A stretch of DNA of 64,000 bases from Sphingobium sp052327305 (lineage in GTDB: Bacteria > Pseudomonadota > Alphaproteobacteria > Sphingomonadales > Sphingomonadaceae): assembly GCF_052327305.1 (NCBI RefSeq), contig NZ_CP182486.1:2790001-2854000 (forward strand). Reading direction: 5' to 3'. Of the stretch, positions 18,299 through 26,700 are shown piece by piece. A program made the translations under genes and the position numbers. The notes under the pieces are model-generated. The model ran no database searches. It had not been told where the DNA came from and was given only the letters and a program-made list of their open reading frames with translations. Every line of letters starts with the position of its first letter. Position 1 is the stretch's first letter.

Positions 18299-18928
18299 TT
18301 ACTTCTGGAAGGCGGCGGCGATCTTCAGCTTCACTTCGTCGCCAATGGCGGGAATCCCGAAGCCAATGCCGAACTCGCTACGCTTGAGCGTGCCGGTGGC
18401 GGAGAACCCGATATTCTCCTTGCCGTTCATGCCCTTGCCGGCGCCGTAGAATTTCGCCTGCAGCGTCACCGGCTTGGTCACGCCATTCAGCGTCAGATTG
18501 CCTTCGATGGTGGCATTCTGGCCGCTGGGCGTCACCTTGGTGGAGACGAACTTGGCGTCTGCCGGAGCCGCACCGAAAAAGTCGGGGGACTTGCCGGCGT
18601 CGGCGGGCTTGAGAAGATGCTGGGTCAGGCGGGCGCTGACCGTGACGACCTTCGAGACGGGAATGGTCACATCCACCTTAGCGGCGGCCGGGTTCTTCGG
18701 GTCGAGCTGAAGAGTGCCGGTGATCTCGCCGAAGAGACCGAAATAGGGCGAGAAGCCGAGATGATCGAGTTCCCACTCGACGAGCGTGTGGCCGGAATCG
18801 GCGGTATAGGCGCCGCCGGTGATGGCAGCGGGGTTGGGCGAACCGGGAACTTGGGCAACCAGCATGGTGGCGGCACCCAAGGCACCGACGGTAGCTGTGG
18901 TGAGAACGGCGAAGACGCTTCTACGCAT
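18299..18928 (-). CDS. YceI-family periplasmic lipid-binding protein
   Basis: A 209-residue secreted protein. The N-terminus MRRSVFAVLTTATVGALGAA is a signal peptide, with cleavage expected near AQVPG. The mature part begins YTADSGHTLVEWELDHLGF, the usual YceI opening, and continues with VDVTIPVSKV, FGAAPADAKF and EGNLTLNGVTKPVTL, all family landmarks of the lipocalin-like barrel that binds isoprenoids. An AGGAG lies before ATG 18928, so the 30 codons further upstream are excluded. It is convergent with the polysaccharide run, six bases from its end. Confidence 0.92.
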   Translation of the reverse strand: MRRSVFAVLTTATVGALGAATMLVAQVPGSPNPAAITGGAYTADSGHTLVEWELDHLGFSPYFGLFGEITGTLQLDPKNPAAAKVDVTIPVSKVVTVSARLTQHLLKPADAGKSPDFFGAAPADAKFVSTKVTPSGQNATIEGNLTLNGVTKPVTLQAKFYGAGKGMNGKENIGFSATGTLKRSEFGIGFGIPAIGDEVKLKIAAAFQK

Positions 18929-19062
18929 GAGATTCTCCTGCGATCGTGACGATGGCGAATGGAGGTCTAGCGTCTGGCGGCAAGAGCGCAATGCGCATAG
19001 CGCGATAATATCGAACATCTATTGCAGCCGCGTTGAAAAGCATCGCCGTTCATGCGCGGCCG

Positions 19063-19089
19063 CTCCCCGGCGATATGCTCGCCGGGGAG
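19063..19089 (-). terminator. Strong hairpin downstream of ilvC
   Basis: CTCCCCGGCGA at 19063-19073 pairs perfectly over 11 bases with 19079-19089 around a five-base loop. It lies 12 bases beyond the ilvC stop codon. No U-run follows, so termination may be imperfect or the hairpin may stabilise the 3' end. Confidence 0.5.
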
Positions 19090-19100
19090 AGCCTGTCAGA

Positions 19101-20120
19101 TCAGTTCTTTTCCTGGTCGACCAGCTTGTTGGCGCTGATCCAGGGCATCATGGCGCGCAGCTTGGAGCCCGTCTCCTCGATGGCGTGACGCTTCGCCGCG
19201 ACGCGGCTAGCCTTCAGCTCCGGCTGGCCTGCGCGGTTGTCGAGCACGAAGTCCTTTACGAAGCGGCCCGACTGGATGTCGGCGAGCACGCGCTTCATTT
19301 CCTTCTTGGTCTCTTCGGTGATGATGCGCGGGCCGGTCTTGATGTCACCATATTCGGCGGTGTTCGAGATGGAGTAGCGCATGTTGGCGATGCCGCCCTC
19401 ATACATCAGGTCGACGATCAGCTTTAGCTCATGCAGGCACTCGAAATAGGCCATTTCCGGAGCGTAGCCCGCTTCGACCAGCGTTTCGAAGCCCGCCTGA
19501 ACCAGCGCCGTCGCGCCGCCGCAGAGCACAGCCTGCTCGCCGAACAGGTCGGTCTCGCACTCTTCGCGGAAATTGGTCTGGATGATGCCGGAGCGGCCGC
19601 CACCGACCGCCGAGGCGTAAGACAGGGCGAGGTCATGCGCATTGCCGCTGGAATCCTGATGGACCGCGATCAGGCAGGGCACGCCGCCGCCCTTCAGATA
19701 TTCGCCGCGCACGGTGTGGCCGGGGCCCTTGGGAGCGATCATGATCACGTCCACGTCCGTCGGCGGCTCGATGAGGCCGAAGTGAACATTGAGGCCGTGG
19801 GCGAAGGCAAGCGCGGCACCGGGACGCAGACTGCCCTTGATGTCGTTCTCGTAGATCGCGGCCTGATGCTCGTCGGGTGCGAGGATCATCAGGAGGTCGG
19901 CCCACTTGGCGGCTTCGCTGTTGGCGAGCACCTTGAAGCCGGCGCCTTCCGCCTTCTTCGCCGAAGCCGAGCCAGGGCGCAGCGCGATGGCGACTTCCGC
20001 GACGCCGCTGTCGCGCAGATTCTGCGCATGGGCATGACCCTGGCTGCCATAGCCGAGGATGGCGACCTTCTTGCCCTTGATGAGGCCGATATCGGCGTCG
20101 CGATCGTAATAAACCCGCAT
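19101..20120 (-). CDS. ilvC: Ketol-acid reductoisomerase (class I)
   Basis: Second common step of valine, leucine and isoleucine synthesis: isomerises and reduces acetolactate with NADPH. The 339-residue length is the short class I form. It shows the Rossmann fingerprint GYGSQGHAHAQNLRDSG with ALRPGSASAKK for NADPH phosphate binding, the AHGLNVHFG motif, DVIMIAPKGPGH, and the C-terminal metal-binding region with EECETDLFGEQAVLCGG and ANMRYSISNTAEYGD. It is the last gene of the minus-strand ilv group, 82 bases after ilvH. Confidence 0.97.
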   Translation of the reverse strand: MRVYYDRDADIGLIKGKKVAILGYGSQGHAHAQNLRDSGVAEVAIALRPGSASAKKAEGAGFKVLANSEAAKWADLLMILAPDEHQAAIYENDIKGSLRPGAALAFAHGLNVHFGLIEPPTDVDVIMIAPKGPGHTVRGEYLKGGGVPCLIAVHQDSSGNAHDLALSYASAVGGGRSGIIQTNFREECETDLFGEQAVLCGGATALVQAGFETLVEAGYAPEMAYFECLHELKLIVDLMYEGGIANMRYSISNTAEYGDIKTGPRIITEETKKEMKRVLADIQSGRFVKDFVLDNRAGQPELKASRVAAKRHAIEETGSKLRAMMPWISANKLVDQEKN

Positions 20121-20202
20121 GTCTCTTCCCTATCTATAGCCAAAATGGAGGCGGCGACCGAAGGCCGCGCGCCGTGGAAACCCTATTAAAATCCCAATTA
20201 GT

Positions 20203-20718
20203 TCAAACCGGCTCCTTGCCGCGAACCATGCCGACCACACCGGTGCGGCCCACTTCGACAAAACCGACCTGGCGCATAAGCGCCACGAAGCTGTCGATCT
20301 TTTCCGTCGTGCCTGTGATCTCGAAAATGAAGCTCTCGATCGTGCTGTCGACTGGCTTGGCGCGAAATGCATCTGCCAGGCGAAGCGCCTCAATCCGGCT
20401 CTCGCCGGTTCCGGCGACTTTCACCAGCGCCAGCTCCCGTTCCACATAGGGGCCGACCTCGGTCAGATCGACGACCTTGTGCACCGGAACCAGCCGGTCC
20501 AGCTGCGCGATGATCTGGTCGATCACCTTGGGTGGGCCGCTGGTGACGATGGTGATGCGGCTGATCTTATGATCTTCCGTTATGTCGGCGACGGTCAGGC
20601 TCGCGATGTTGTAACCGCGCGCCGTGAACATGCCCGCGATGCGTGCCAATATGCCCGCCTCGTTCTCGACCGTGATCGATAGCACATGCCGTTCGCTTGC
20701 TTCTTCGCGAATGTGCAT
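20203..20718 (-). CDS. ilvH: Acetolactate synthase small (regulatory) subunit
   Basis: Regulatory subunit that makes acetohydroxyacid synthase sensitive to valine. The 171 residues carry an N-terminal ACT domain (SITVENEAGILARIAGMFTA, then YNIASLTVADI) and the C-terminal ALS_ss_C domain (RSRASFI-like region as TIESFIFEITGTTEKID). ATG 20718 follows a GTG at 20721 that abuts the TGA of the preceding gene; either could be used. Spacing shows coupling with the unknown gene upstream. Confidence 0.94.
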   Translation of the reverse strand: MHIREEASERHVLSITVENEAGILARIAGMFTARGYNIASLTVADITEDHKISRITIVTSGPPKVIDQIIAQLDRLVPVHKVVDLTEVGPYVERELALVKVAGTGESRIEALRLADAFRAKPVDSTIESFIFEITGTTEKIDSFVALMRQVGFVEVGRTGVVGMVRGKEPV

Positions 20719-20721
20719 CAC

Positions 20722-21081
20722 TCAATAATCCTCATCATCACTGTCGCTCTTCTTCTCATCCGGCTCGGCCGGCTGCACGGAAAGCATGCCTGTCATGGCG
20801 AAATGCCATCCGTCCGATGTGCGGTGCGCAATGCGCACGGGAAAGCCGGTGAACGTGTCGAAAACGCGCGAAAGATGTTCTCCCACATATCGCGGCGCCA
20901 CCAGCAGCATGTCATACTCGGATCGGTTGAAGCTGAACCAGCCTTCCAGATCGATAACCCATTCGTCTCGCTCGGTATCGTGATGGTCCGTGGTTTCCCC
21001 AAAGAGATCGGTCACGCCGTTCTCCCGCTCGAAATCGAACGGCTCGCTCACATGAACGCGGAGGCGGACCGGCTCCCGCAT
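20722..21081 (-). CDS. Unknown acidic protein gene inserted between ilvB and ilvH
   Basis: A 119-residue protein I do not recognise. It has no signal peptide or membrane segment. The N-terminal half contains VHVSEPFDFE and EWVIDLEGWFSFNRSEYDML, the middle APRYVGEHLSRVFD, and the tail is highly acidic with DEKKSDSDDEDY. Its ATG shares a base with the ilvB stop (TGATG) and its stop abuts the first possible ilvH start. It is therefore translationally coupled on both sides within a branched-chain amino acid operon. A function tied to acetolactate synthase is inference from position only. Confidence 0.8.
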   Translation of the reverse strand: MREPVRLRVHVSEPFDFERENGVTDLFGETTDHHDTERDEWVIDLEGWFSFNRSEYDMLLVAPRYVGEHLSRVFDTFTGFPVRIAHRTSDGWHFAMTGMLSVQPAEPDEKKSDSDDEDY

Positions 21082-22826
21082 CAGACCAGCGCCTTGGCCT
21101 CGTCGTCCATCGTGCCGGAGACCTGACTGGGGTCCAGCAGCATCTCGGTATGCGCAGCACCCGACGGGATCATCGGGAAGCAGTTCGAGAGCTTGGCGAC
21201 CCGACAGTCGACGAGCACTGGCCCGTCATGCGCGATCATCTCCTGAATGCCCGGAACGAGTTCCTGCGGTCCTTCGATGCGGATGCCCTTCCAGCCATAG
21301 GCCTCGGCGAGTTTCACGAAGTCGGGCAGGCTGTCCGAATAACTGTTCGAGTAGCGGCTCTCATAGGTCAGTTCCTGCCACTGGCGGACCATGCCCATAT
21401 ACTCGTTATTGAGGATGAAGACCTTGACCGGCAGGCGATACTGGGTCGCGGTGCCCAGCTCCTGAATGTTCATCTGGATCGAGGCGTCACCGGCAATGCA
21501 GATGACCAGGCTGTCCGGGTTCGCCACCTGCGCGCCAATCGCCGCCGGAAAGCCATAGCCCATCGTGCCGAGTCCGCCGCTCGTCAGCCACTTGTTCGGC
21601 TCATCGAAGTGGAAGTGCTGCGCAGCCCACATCTGGTGCTGGCCTACCTCGGTGGTGATGATGACGTCCTTGTTCCGGGTTGCGGCGAAAATCTCGGCCA
21701 CGGCGCGCTGCGGCATGATCTCGGTGCCGCCCTCGGCATAGTCGAGGCTCTTGCGCGCGCGCCAGCCTTCGACGCGGGACCACCATTCGGAAAGATCCCG
21801 GCTCTTGAAGCCGCGCTTCTCAAGTTCGGCGATGATCGCGATGAGAGCCCGGCCGCTGTCGGCGACGACGGGAATATCGACGTCGACCGTCTTATTGATC
21901 GAGCTGCGATCGATATCGACATGCACTTTCTTGCTGGTGGGCGAGAAGGCGTCGAGGCGGCCGGTAACGCGATCGTCAAAGCGCGCGCCGATGCATAATA
22001 TGAGATCGGCCTTATTCATCGCCATATTGGCTTCATAAGTGCCGTGCATGCCCAGCATGCCGAGCCACTGCGACGAGGAGGCAGGGAAAGCGCCGAGCCC
22101 CATCAGCGTGGACGTGACGGGGCAGCCGATCATCGTCGCCAGCCGGCGCAACTCCTCGCTTGCCGCCGGGCCGCCATTGATGACGCCCCCGCCAGTATAG
22201 AGGATGGGGCGATCCGACTGCATGATGAGATCGACGGTCGCGGAAATCGCGGCTGGATCGGGCTCGATCTGAGGACGATAGCTTTTGTGCGCAATCGGCT
22301 CCGGCTTCTCGAACGGCGCGGTGGCGATCTGGACATTCTTGGGAATATCGATGACGACTGGGCCGGGGCGACCCGTGGTTGCGATATGGAACGCCTCATG
22401 GACGACGCCAGCCAGCTTGGCCGGGTCCTTCACCAGATAGTTATGCTTGGTGCAGTGCCGCGTGATGCCAACGGTGTCGGCCTCCTGAAACGCGTCTGTT
22501 CCTATGAGCTGCGTCGGAACCTGCCCGGTGATGACAATCATCGGGATGGAATCGAGCAGTGCGTCGGTGATGCCGGTGACGGCATTCGTCGCGCCGGGGC
22601 CGGACGTGACCAGGACAACGCCCGGCTTGCCGGTAGAGCGCGCATAGCCCTCGGCCATATGCGTTGCGCCCTGCTCGTGCCGGACGAGGATGTGCTTGAT
22701 CTTCGGATGCTCGAAGATGGCATCGTAGATCGGCAGCACCGCGCCGCCCGGATAACCGAAGACGGTGTCGACACCCAGGTCGATCAGGCACTGGACCAGT
22801 ATGTCGGCGCCACTCAGCTCAGACAC
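21081..22826 (-). CDS. ilvB: Acetolactate synthase large (catalytic) subunit
   Basis: TPP-dependent condensation of two pyruvates, or pyruvate with 2-oxobutyrate, opening branched-chain amino acid synthesis. The 581 residues show FGYPGGAVLPIYDAI, the TPP-activating glutamate in HEQGATHMAEGYAR, TSGPGATNAVTG, the FAD-domain segments, and the TPP/Mg motif GDASIQMNIQELGTA followed by NNEYMGMVRQWQ. GTG 22826 is chosen because GGGAG lies eight bases upstream; the open frame reaches a TTG seven codons earlier. Confidence 0.95.
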   Translation of the reverse strand: MSELSGADILVQCLIDLGVDTVFGYPGGAVLPIYDAIFEHPKIKHILVRHEQGATHMAEGYARSTGKPGVVLVTSGPGATNAVTGITDALLDSIPMIVITGQVPTQLIGTDAFQEADTVGITRHCTKHNYLVKDPAKLAGVVHEAFHIATTGRPGPVVIDIPKNVQIATAPFEKPEPIAHKSYRPQIEPDPAAISATVDLIMQSDRPILYTGGGVINGGPAASEELRRLATMIGCPVTSTLMGLGAFPASSSQWLGMLGMHGTYEANMAMNKADLILCIGARFDDRVTGRLDAFSPTSKKVHVDIDRSSINKTVDVDIPVVADSGRALIAIIAELEKRGFKSRDLSEWWSRVEGWRARKSLDYAEGGTEIMPQRAVAEIFAATRNKDVIITTEVGQHQMWAAQHFHFDEPNKWLTSGGLGTMGYGFPAAIGAQVANPDSLVICIAGDASIQMNIQELGTATQYRLPVKVFILNNEYMGMVRQWQELTYESRYSNSYSDSLPDFVKLAEAYGWKGIRIEGPQELVPGIQEMIAHDGPVLVDCRVAKLSNCFPMIPSGAAHTEMLLDPSQVSGTMDDEAKALV

Positions 22827-22891
22827 GAAAAAGACTCCCAAAATCAAGCAGCCGCGCCATGCGTCATTGCCTGCGCGGTGACAAGGCGTCG

Positions 22892-22920
22892 CCCATATTT
22901 GTCATAATATGCTATGTCAA
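22892..22920 (-). promoter_or_regulatory. Sigma-70-type promoter of the ilvB operon
   Basis: On the minus strand a consensus -35 TTGACA (22915-22920) is followed after 17 bases by TATGGG (22892-22897). Transcription would start near 22885, giving a leader of about 60 bases. The -35 overlaps the last codons of miaA. A seven-codon ATG frame in the leader contains no run of Ile, Val or Leu codons, so classical attenuation is not supported. Confidence 0.65.
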
Positions 22921-23850
22921 CATGTTTTGAAGAAATTTAATTACAAGATCGACTTCATTCTCGTCATTTACTGGCGAAGGCCATCGGGGCCATTCCGCAG
23001 GAGGCTGGTTGTTGAACCAGGTATATTGCCGCTTGGCGTAGCGGCGGGTGGCGATTTGAGCGCGCTCGATCATGGTCGCCCGATCCGTCAGTCCGTCGAG
23101 CCAGTCGCAGATTTCCAGAACGCCGATGGCCCTCATGACGGGCAGTCCGGGGTCGACATTGCGGGAGCGCAGTCGTTGGACTTCTTCGACTGCGCCTTGG
23201 TCCAGCATGGAGCAGAACCGCGCATCGCATCGCGCGACAAGCCAGTCCCGTGGCGGAAGGAGGATCAGCGGATGAAGGCGGATTTCGTCGCCGATGCCTC
23301 CGGTCAGCTGCGACTGCCAGTCTGCCAGCGTCCTGCCCGTCGACCGGACAACTTCGAGAGCACGGGCGACCCGCGTGGTGTCGGCGGGGTTCAGCCGTGC
23401 CGCAGCCGCCGGATCTTCGCTTGTGAGCGCTGAATAGGCGGCGGAGACGGAGAGGGCGCGCACCCTCTCTCTTACATCAAGGTCAATATCCGGGACCGGT
23501 GCGATACCATCGATCAAGGTCCGCAGATACAGGCCGGTGCCGCCGACGAGAATGGGCAGACGGCCGCTCGTATGGGCCGCGCCTATCTCGCTGCGGGCAT
23601 CAGCCGCCCAGGCCGCTGCCGAGCACGCTTGCGCGCCGTCGATATAGCCGAACAGCCGGTGCGGCGCCTGCGCCGCTTCTTCCGGGGAGGGGCGGGCGGA
23701 AAGCACAGTCAGATCGGCATAGACCTGGCTCGCGTCGGCATTGATGACCACACCATCCGCCGCTTTGGCCAGCGCGAGCGCCACTGCGCTCTTGCCGCTC
23801 GCGGTTGGCCCGGCAATAAGCGCGACCGGCGGCCGGGTCGGTCGGGGCAT
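22912..23850 (-). CDS. miaA: tRNA dimethylallyltransferase
   Basis: Adds a dimethylallyl group to A37 of tRNAs reading UNN codons. A 312-residue protein from ATG 23850: P-loop AGPTASGKSAVALALA, NADASQVYADL, the RLFGYIDG segment and LVGGTGLYLRTLIDG, then the C-terminal RYAKRQYTWFN, which is diagnostic of MiaA. The open frame extends 69 codons upstream, but that stretch lies antisense to serB and is not conserved. It starts 16 bases from the divergent serB start. Confidence 0.95.
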   Translation of the reverse strand: MPRPTRPPVALIAGPTASGKSAVALALAKAADGVVINADASQVYADLTVLSARPSPEEAAQAPHRLFGYIDGAQACSAAAWAADARSEIGAAHTSGRLPILVGGTGLYLRTLIDGIAPVPDIDLDVRERVRALSVSAAYSALTSEDPAAAARLNPADTTRVARALEVVRSTGRTLADWQSQLTGGIGDEIRLHPLILLPPRDWLVARCDARFCSMLDQGAVEEVQRLRSRNVDPGLPVMRAIGVLEICDWLDGLTDRATMIERAQIATRRYAKRQYTWFNNQPPAEWPRWPSPVNDENEVDLVIKFLQNMLT

Positions 23851-23866
23851 GGAGATAGTATCTGAA

Positions 23867-24763
23867 ATGGCGATCGAACTTGGCATGGTGGCGACCTTAG
23901 TCGCCCATGACGGTCTAGGGCAGGGGGAAGTGAGTGCTGCGCGTGATGCGCTGGCAGATGCCGGGCTCGCGCCACTGTCTCCGGTCTGGATTGAAGCGGG
24001 CGAAGCCGTCGAGATCGGCTTTTCCGGTGATGGGACGAAGGCCCGCACTGCGCTCAATAATGCCGGCCTTGCGGCGGATCATCTGGTGGTTCCGCTGGAG
24101 GCGCGCTCCTGCGGGCTATTCGTGGCGGACATGGATTCGACGATGATCACGGTCGAGTGCATCGACGAACTGGCCGATTATGCGGGTCTCAAGGCCCAGA
24201 TTGCCGATGTGACCGAACGGGCGATGCGCGGCGAACTGGACTTTGCCGAGGCGCTGCATGGCCGGGTCGCGCTGCTGAAGGGATTGGGCGAAGCAGTGAT
24301 CGATCAGTGCCGCGCCGAGCGCGTGCGGCTGATGCCTGGCGCCAAGACGCTAGTGCGGACGCTGCGGAGCCGGGGCGCTTACACCTTGCTGGTTTCCGGC
24401 GGCTTCGTGCCCTTCGCTCAGCCAGTCGCCGAAGAAATCGGTTTCGATCGCGCCTTGGCGAACATCCTGCATGTCGAAAGCGGAGGGCTCACCGGGACAG
24501 TGGGAACGCCAATCGTCGATGCGCAGCGGAAAAAGTCGGAACTGCTTGCCGAGACAGACCGACTGGCGATTGCCTCCGGCCGGACGATTGCCATTGGAGA
24601 CGGCGCCAACGACATCCCGATGATTGAGGCCGCCGGGTTTGGCATTGCCTATCACGCCAAGCCCAAGGCGCGCGCGGCCGCAGATGCGGCAATCGAGCGC
24701 GGCGACCTCTCAGTATTGCTCCATGCGCTCGGGATTCCTCGCGCTGACTGGGTCGTCGACTGA
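23867..24763 (+). CDS. serB: Phosphoserine phosphatase
   Basis: Last step of serine synthesis. The 298-residue HAD hydrolase has the nucleophile motif VADMDSTMITVECIDELAD, the SGGFVPFA motif II and the AIGDGANDIPMI motif with its two metal-binding aspartates. An N-terminal ACT-like region of about 85 residues (VATLVAHDGLG) precedes it. ATG 23867 is the first start clear of the miaA start; ATG 23885 is an alternative. It ends six bases from the convergent SPOR gene. Confidence 0.93.
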   Translation: MAIELGMVATLVAHDGLGQGEVSAARDALADAGLAPLSPVWIEAGEAVEIGFSGDGTKARTALNNAGLAADHLVVPLEARSCGLFVADMDSTMITVECIDELADYAGLKAQIADVTERAMRGELDFAEALHGRVALLKGLGEAVIDQCRAERVRLMPGAKTLVRTLRSRGAYTLLVSGGFVPFAQPVAEEIGFDRALANILHVESGGLTGTVGTPIVDAQRKKSELLAETDRLAIASGRTIAIGDGANDIPMIEAAGFGIAYHAKPKARAAADAAIERGDLSVLLHALGIPRADWVVD

Positions 24764-24768
24764 GGAGA

Positions 24769-25794
24769 TCAGGGCATCCTGGCCATGCAATCACTGCCAG
24801 CGGCCTTGATATGCACGCAAAGGGCCGTGGCCTCTGATGAACTGGCGAGCGGCCCTGCCTGAAGTCGAGTCATGCCGCCGCTCTCGATCAGGAACGGCTG
24901 CAGGTTGGAGAGACCGGCAACGCGTGACGAAAGCGTTTTCCAGAGCGCTTCGGCCCGGCCCTGCTGCGCGAATGCGCCGAGTTGCACTCGCCAGCGTCCG
25001 CCGGGAGAAGCTTTGGTCTGCTGAACGGCGATGGCGGGAGATGGTGGCGGAGGCGAGGGTGCCGGTGTCGGAATTGGCGCTAGGGCGACAGGTCTGGGCG
25101 GGAGCGATCCAGCCGGGGGTGATGCAGTTGGAGCAAGATTAGGCGCCAAAGCACTGGCCATAGTCGTTGGTGTCGCTGACCCCCGCCCTGTTGAGGATGC
25201 TGCTGGCGGAGTAGGCGCAGCTGGGGTTGCCGGCGGTCCGTTCATCGTAGCTGCCAGTGAGAGGCCCCGCCGCCGCTGATCTTCCGGCACATAATCGTCC
25301 ATCTGCTTGAGACTGTCTGTTGCTTGCGACAGGCGAGCCCGAGCCGCAGCCGTCATCATGGCATAGGCGCGCACCCAGTCCTGCGGCACGAGGTCGCCGT
25401 TAAAAAGGGCCGTCCCGTAGATATATTGCGCGCGCGGCTCTCCTCGCTCTGCCGACGCGCGGATAAGTAGTATGGCTTCGTCTCGGCGCCCTTGCTGGAA
25501 AAGAAGCAGGCCGTAATTGTCCGTCGCGCGGATATGGCCCTGATCATGCGCACGGCGATACCAGTCCAGCGCGGCGGGTAAATCCGTGGCGACGCCGCGC
25601 CCCAGCTTATAGGCTTGCCCCATGTTGAACTGCGCGTCCGCGTCTCCGGCAAGCGCAAGAGGTCGCCATTCGTTGACTGCCCGGTCGAAATCACCGTCAG
25701 CCCATGCGTCGACACCGGCTTTCACATCCGCGAGTGCAGCCTGCGGCGCCAGCAACACGCAGGCGAGGACTGCAAGAACGGTCGCGATCTTCAT
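24769..25794 (-). CDS. Secreted Sel1-repeat protein with C-terminal SPOR domain
   Basis: A 341-residue protein with a signal peptide (KIATVLAVLACVLLAPQAALA). Residues about 27-165 form Sel1/TPR-like repeats, including AQFNMGQAYKLGRGVATDLPAA and ATDNYGLLLFQQGRRDEAI. A proline/alanine-rich linker of about 90 residues follows, then a SPOR domain (RWRVQLGAFAQQGRAEALW to the C-terminus), which binds denuded peptidoglycan at division sites. It is divergent from a ParA operon that ends in a second SPOR protein, and has a CtrA-like box 75 bases upstream of its start. Confidence 0.85.
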   Translation of the reverse strand: MKIATVLAVLACVLLAPQAALADVKAGVDAWADGDFDRAVNEWRPLALAGDADAQFNMGQAYKLGRGVATDLPAALDWYRRAHDQGHIRATDNYGLLLFQQGRRDEAILLIRASAERGEPRAQYIYGTALFNGDLVPQDWVRAYAMMTAAARARLSQATDSLKQMDDYVPEDQRRRGLSLAATMNGPPATPAAPTPPAASSTGRGSATPTTMASALAPNLAPTASPPAGSLPPRPVALAPIPTPAPSPPPPSPAIAVQQTKASPGGRWRVQLGAFAQQGRAEALWKTLSSRVAGLSNLQPFLIESGGMTRLQAGPLASSSEATALCVHIKAAGSDCMARMP

Positions 25795-25868
25795 GCGTGT
25801 CAAAAGCTCCTATCGGCAAACTGAGGCGGCACCGGCTTAGGTCATCACACGGGCCTATGAGAATAAGG

Positions 25869-25883
25869 TTAATGTGATCTTAG
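25869..25883. promoter_or_regulatory. CtrA-like box 1 (TTAA-N7-TTAG)
   Basis: TTAATGTGATCTTAG matches the CtrA consensus TTAA-N7-TTAA at seven of eight fixed positions. It is 75 bases upstream of the minus-strand SPOR gene. CtrA is the master cell-cycle response regulator of alphaproteobacteria. Confidence 0.55.
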
Positions 25884-25923
25884 CATCTCCTTCGGCCATC
25901 GCCTCAGGCCAGCCAATGGCCAC

Positions 25924-25938
25924 TTAACCAATTTTTAG
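25924..25938. promoter_or_regulatory. CtrA-like box 2 (TTAA-N7-TTAG)
   Basis: TTAACCAATTTTTAG has the same seven-of-eight match. It starts exactly 55 bases from box 1 and lies 58 bases upstream of the parA start. A GANTC site (GACTC, 25951-25955) lies just downstream, which would add replication-linked methylation to the control of parA. Nothing else was seen in this intergenic region. Confidence 0.6.
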
Positions 25939-25995
25939 TCGCGTATGTGAGACTCTGCACGGAAGCGGAACGATTTTTCCCTGGGGGTTACAGCT

Positions 25996-26700
25996 TTGCG
26001 CATTCTCGCACTCGCCTCTCAGAAAGGCGGATCAGGCAAGACGACCTTGTCCGGCCACCTGGCGGTCCAGGCGCAACGCGCCGGTGCAGGGCCAGTGGTT
26101 CTGATCGACATCGACCCGCAGGGATCGCTCTCCGACTGGTGGAACGAGCGAACGGATGATTATCCCGCTTTTGCGCAGACGACCGTGGCGCGTCTCGCGA
26201 CTGATCTTGAGGCGCTTCGGGAGCAGGGCTTCAAGCTCGCGGTCATCGACACACCGCCAGCAATCACAATGGCCATACAGAGCGTCATCGCTGTCGCTGA
26301 ACTCATCGTGATCCCAACCCGACCGAGCCCGCACGACCTTCGTGCGGTCGGCGCGACCGTCGACTTGTGCGAACGGGCCGGCAAGCCACTGCTCTTTGTG
26401 GTGAATGCCGCCACGCCCAAGGCGCGCATCACTTTGGAAGCCTCGATCGCGCTTTCCCAGCATGGAACCGTTGCCCCGGTCACGGTGCATCACCGGACGG
26501 ATTTTGCAGTGTCGATGATCGACGGCCGCACCGTCATGGATCTTACGCCAAACGGGCGCTCCGCTGCCGAAATCGAACAGCTGTGGACCTATGTGTCCGA
26601 TCGGCTGGAGCGGAATTTTCGCCGGACGGTCTTTTCCGTGCCGACGGCGGGACAGCTTCCCCGGCAGACAGCGGGCTTTGGCCGCCGGGGCGTGATATAA
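25996..26700 (+). CDS. ParA/MinD-family ATPase
   Basis: A 234-residue deviant Walker ATPase of the type that positions cargo in the cell. It has the deviant Walker A KGGSGKTTLSGHL, Walker A-prime DIDPQGSLSDWW, and Walker B-like VIDTPPA, all in ParA order. It starts at TTG 25996 with GGGGG seven bases upstream. No ParB gene or parS-like site is adjacent. Instead the next gene encodes a ribbon-helix-helix-like protein and the third a SPOR lipoprotein. This suggests an envelope or pole-related cargo rather than chromosome segregation, which is inference. Confidence 0.88.
   Translation: MRILALASQKGGSGKTTLSGHLAVQAQRAGAGPVVLIDIDPQGSLSDWWNERTDDYPAFAQTTVARLATDLEALREQGFKLAVIDTPPAITMAIQSVIAVAELIVIPTRPSPHDLRAVGATVDLCERAGKPLLFVVNAATPKARITLEASIALSQHGTVAPVTVHHRTDFAVSMIDGRTVMDLTPNGRSAAEIEQLWTYVSDRLERNFRRTVFSVPTAGQLPRQTAGFGRRGVI

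Noticed and set aside
22827..22885. Short ATG frame in the ilvB leader as an attenuator peptide
   Set aside because: The seven-codon frame lacks Ile, Val or Leu codon runs, and no competing terminator hairpin was found.
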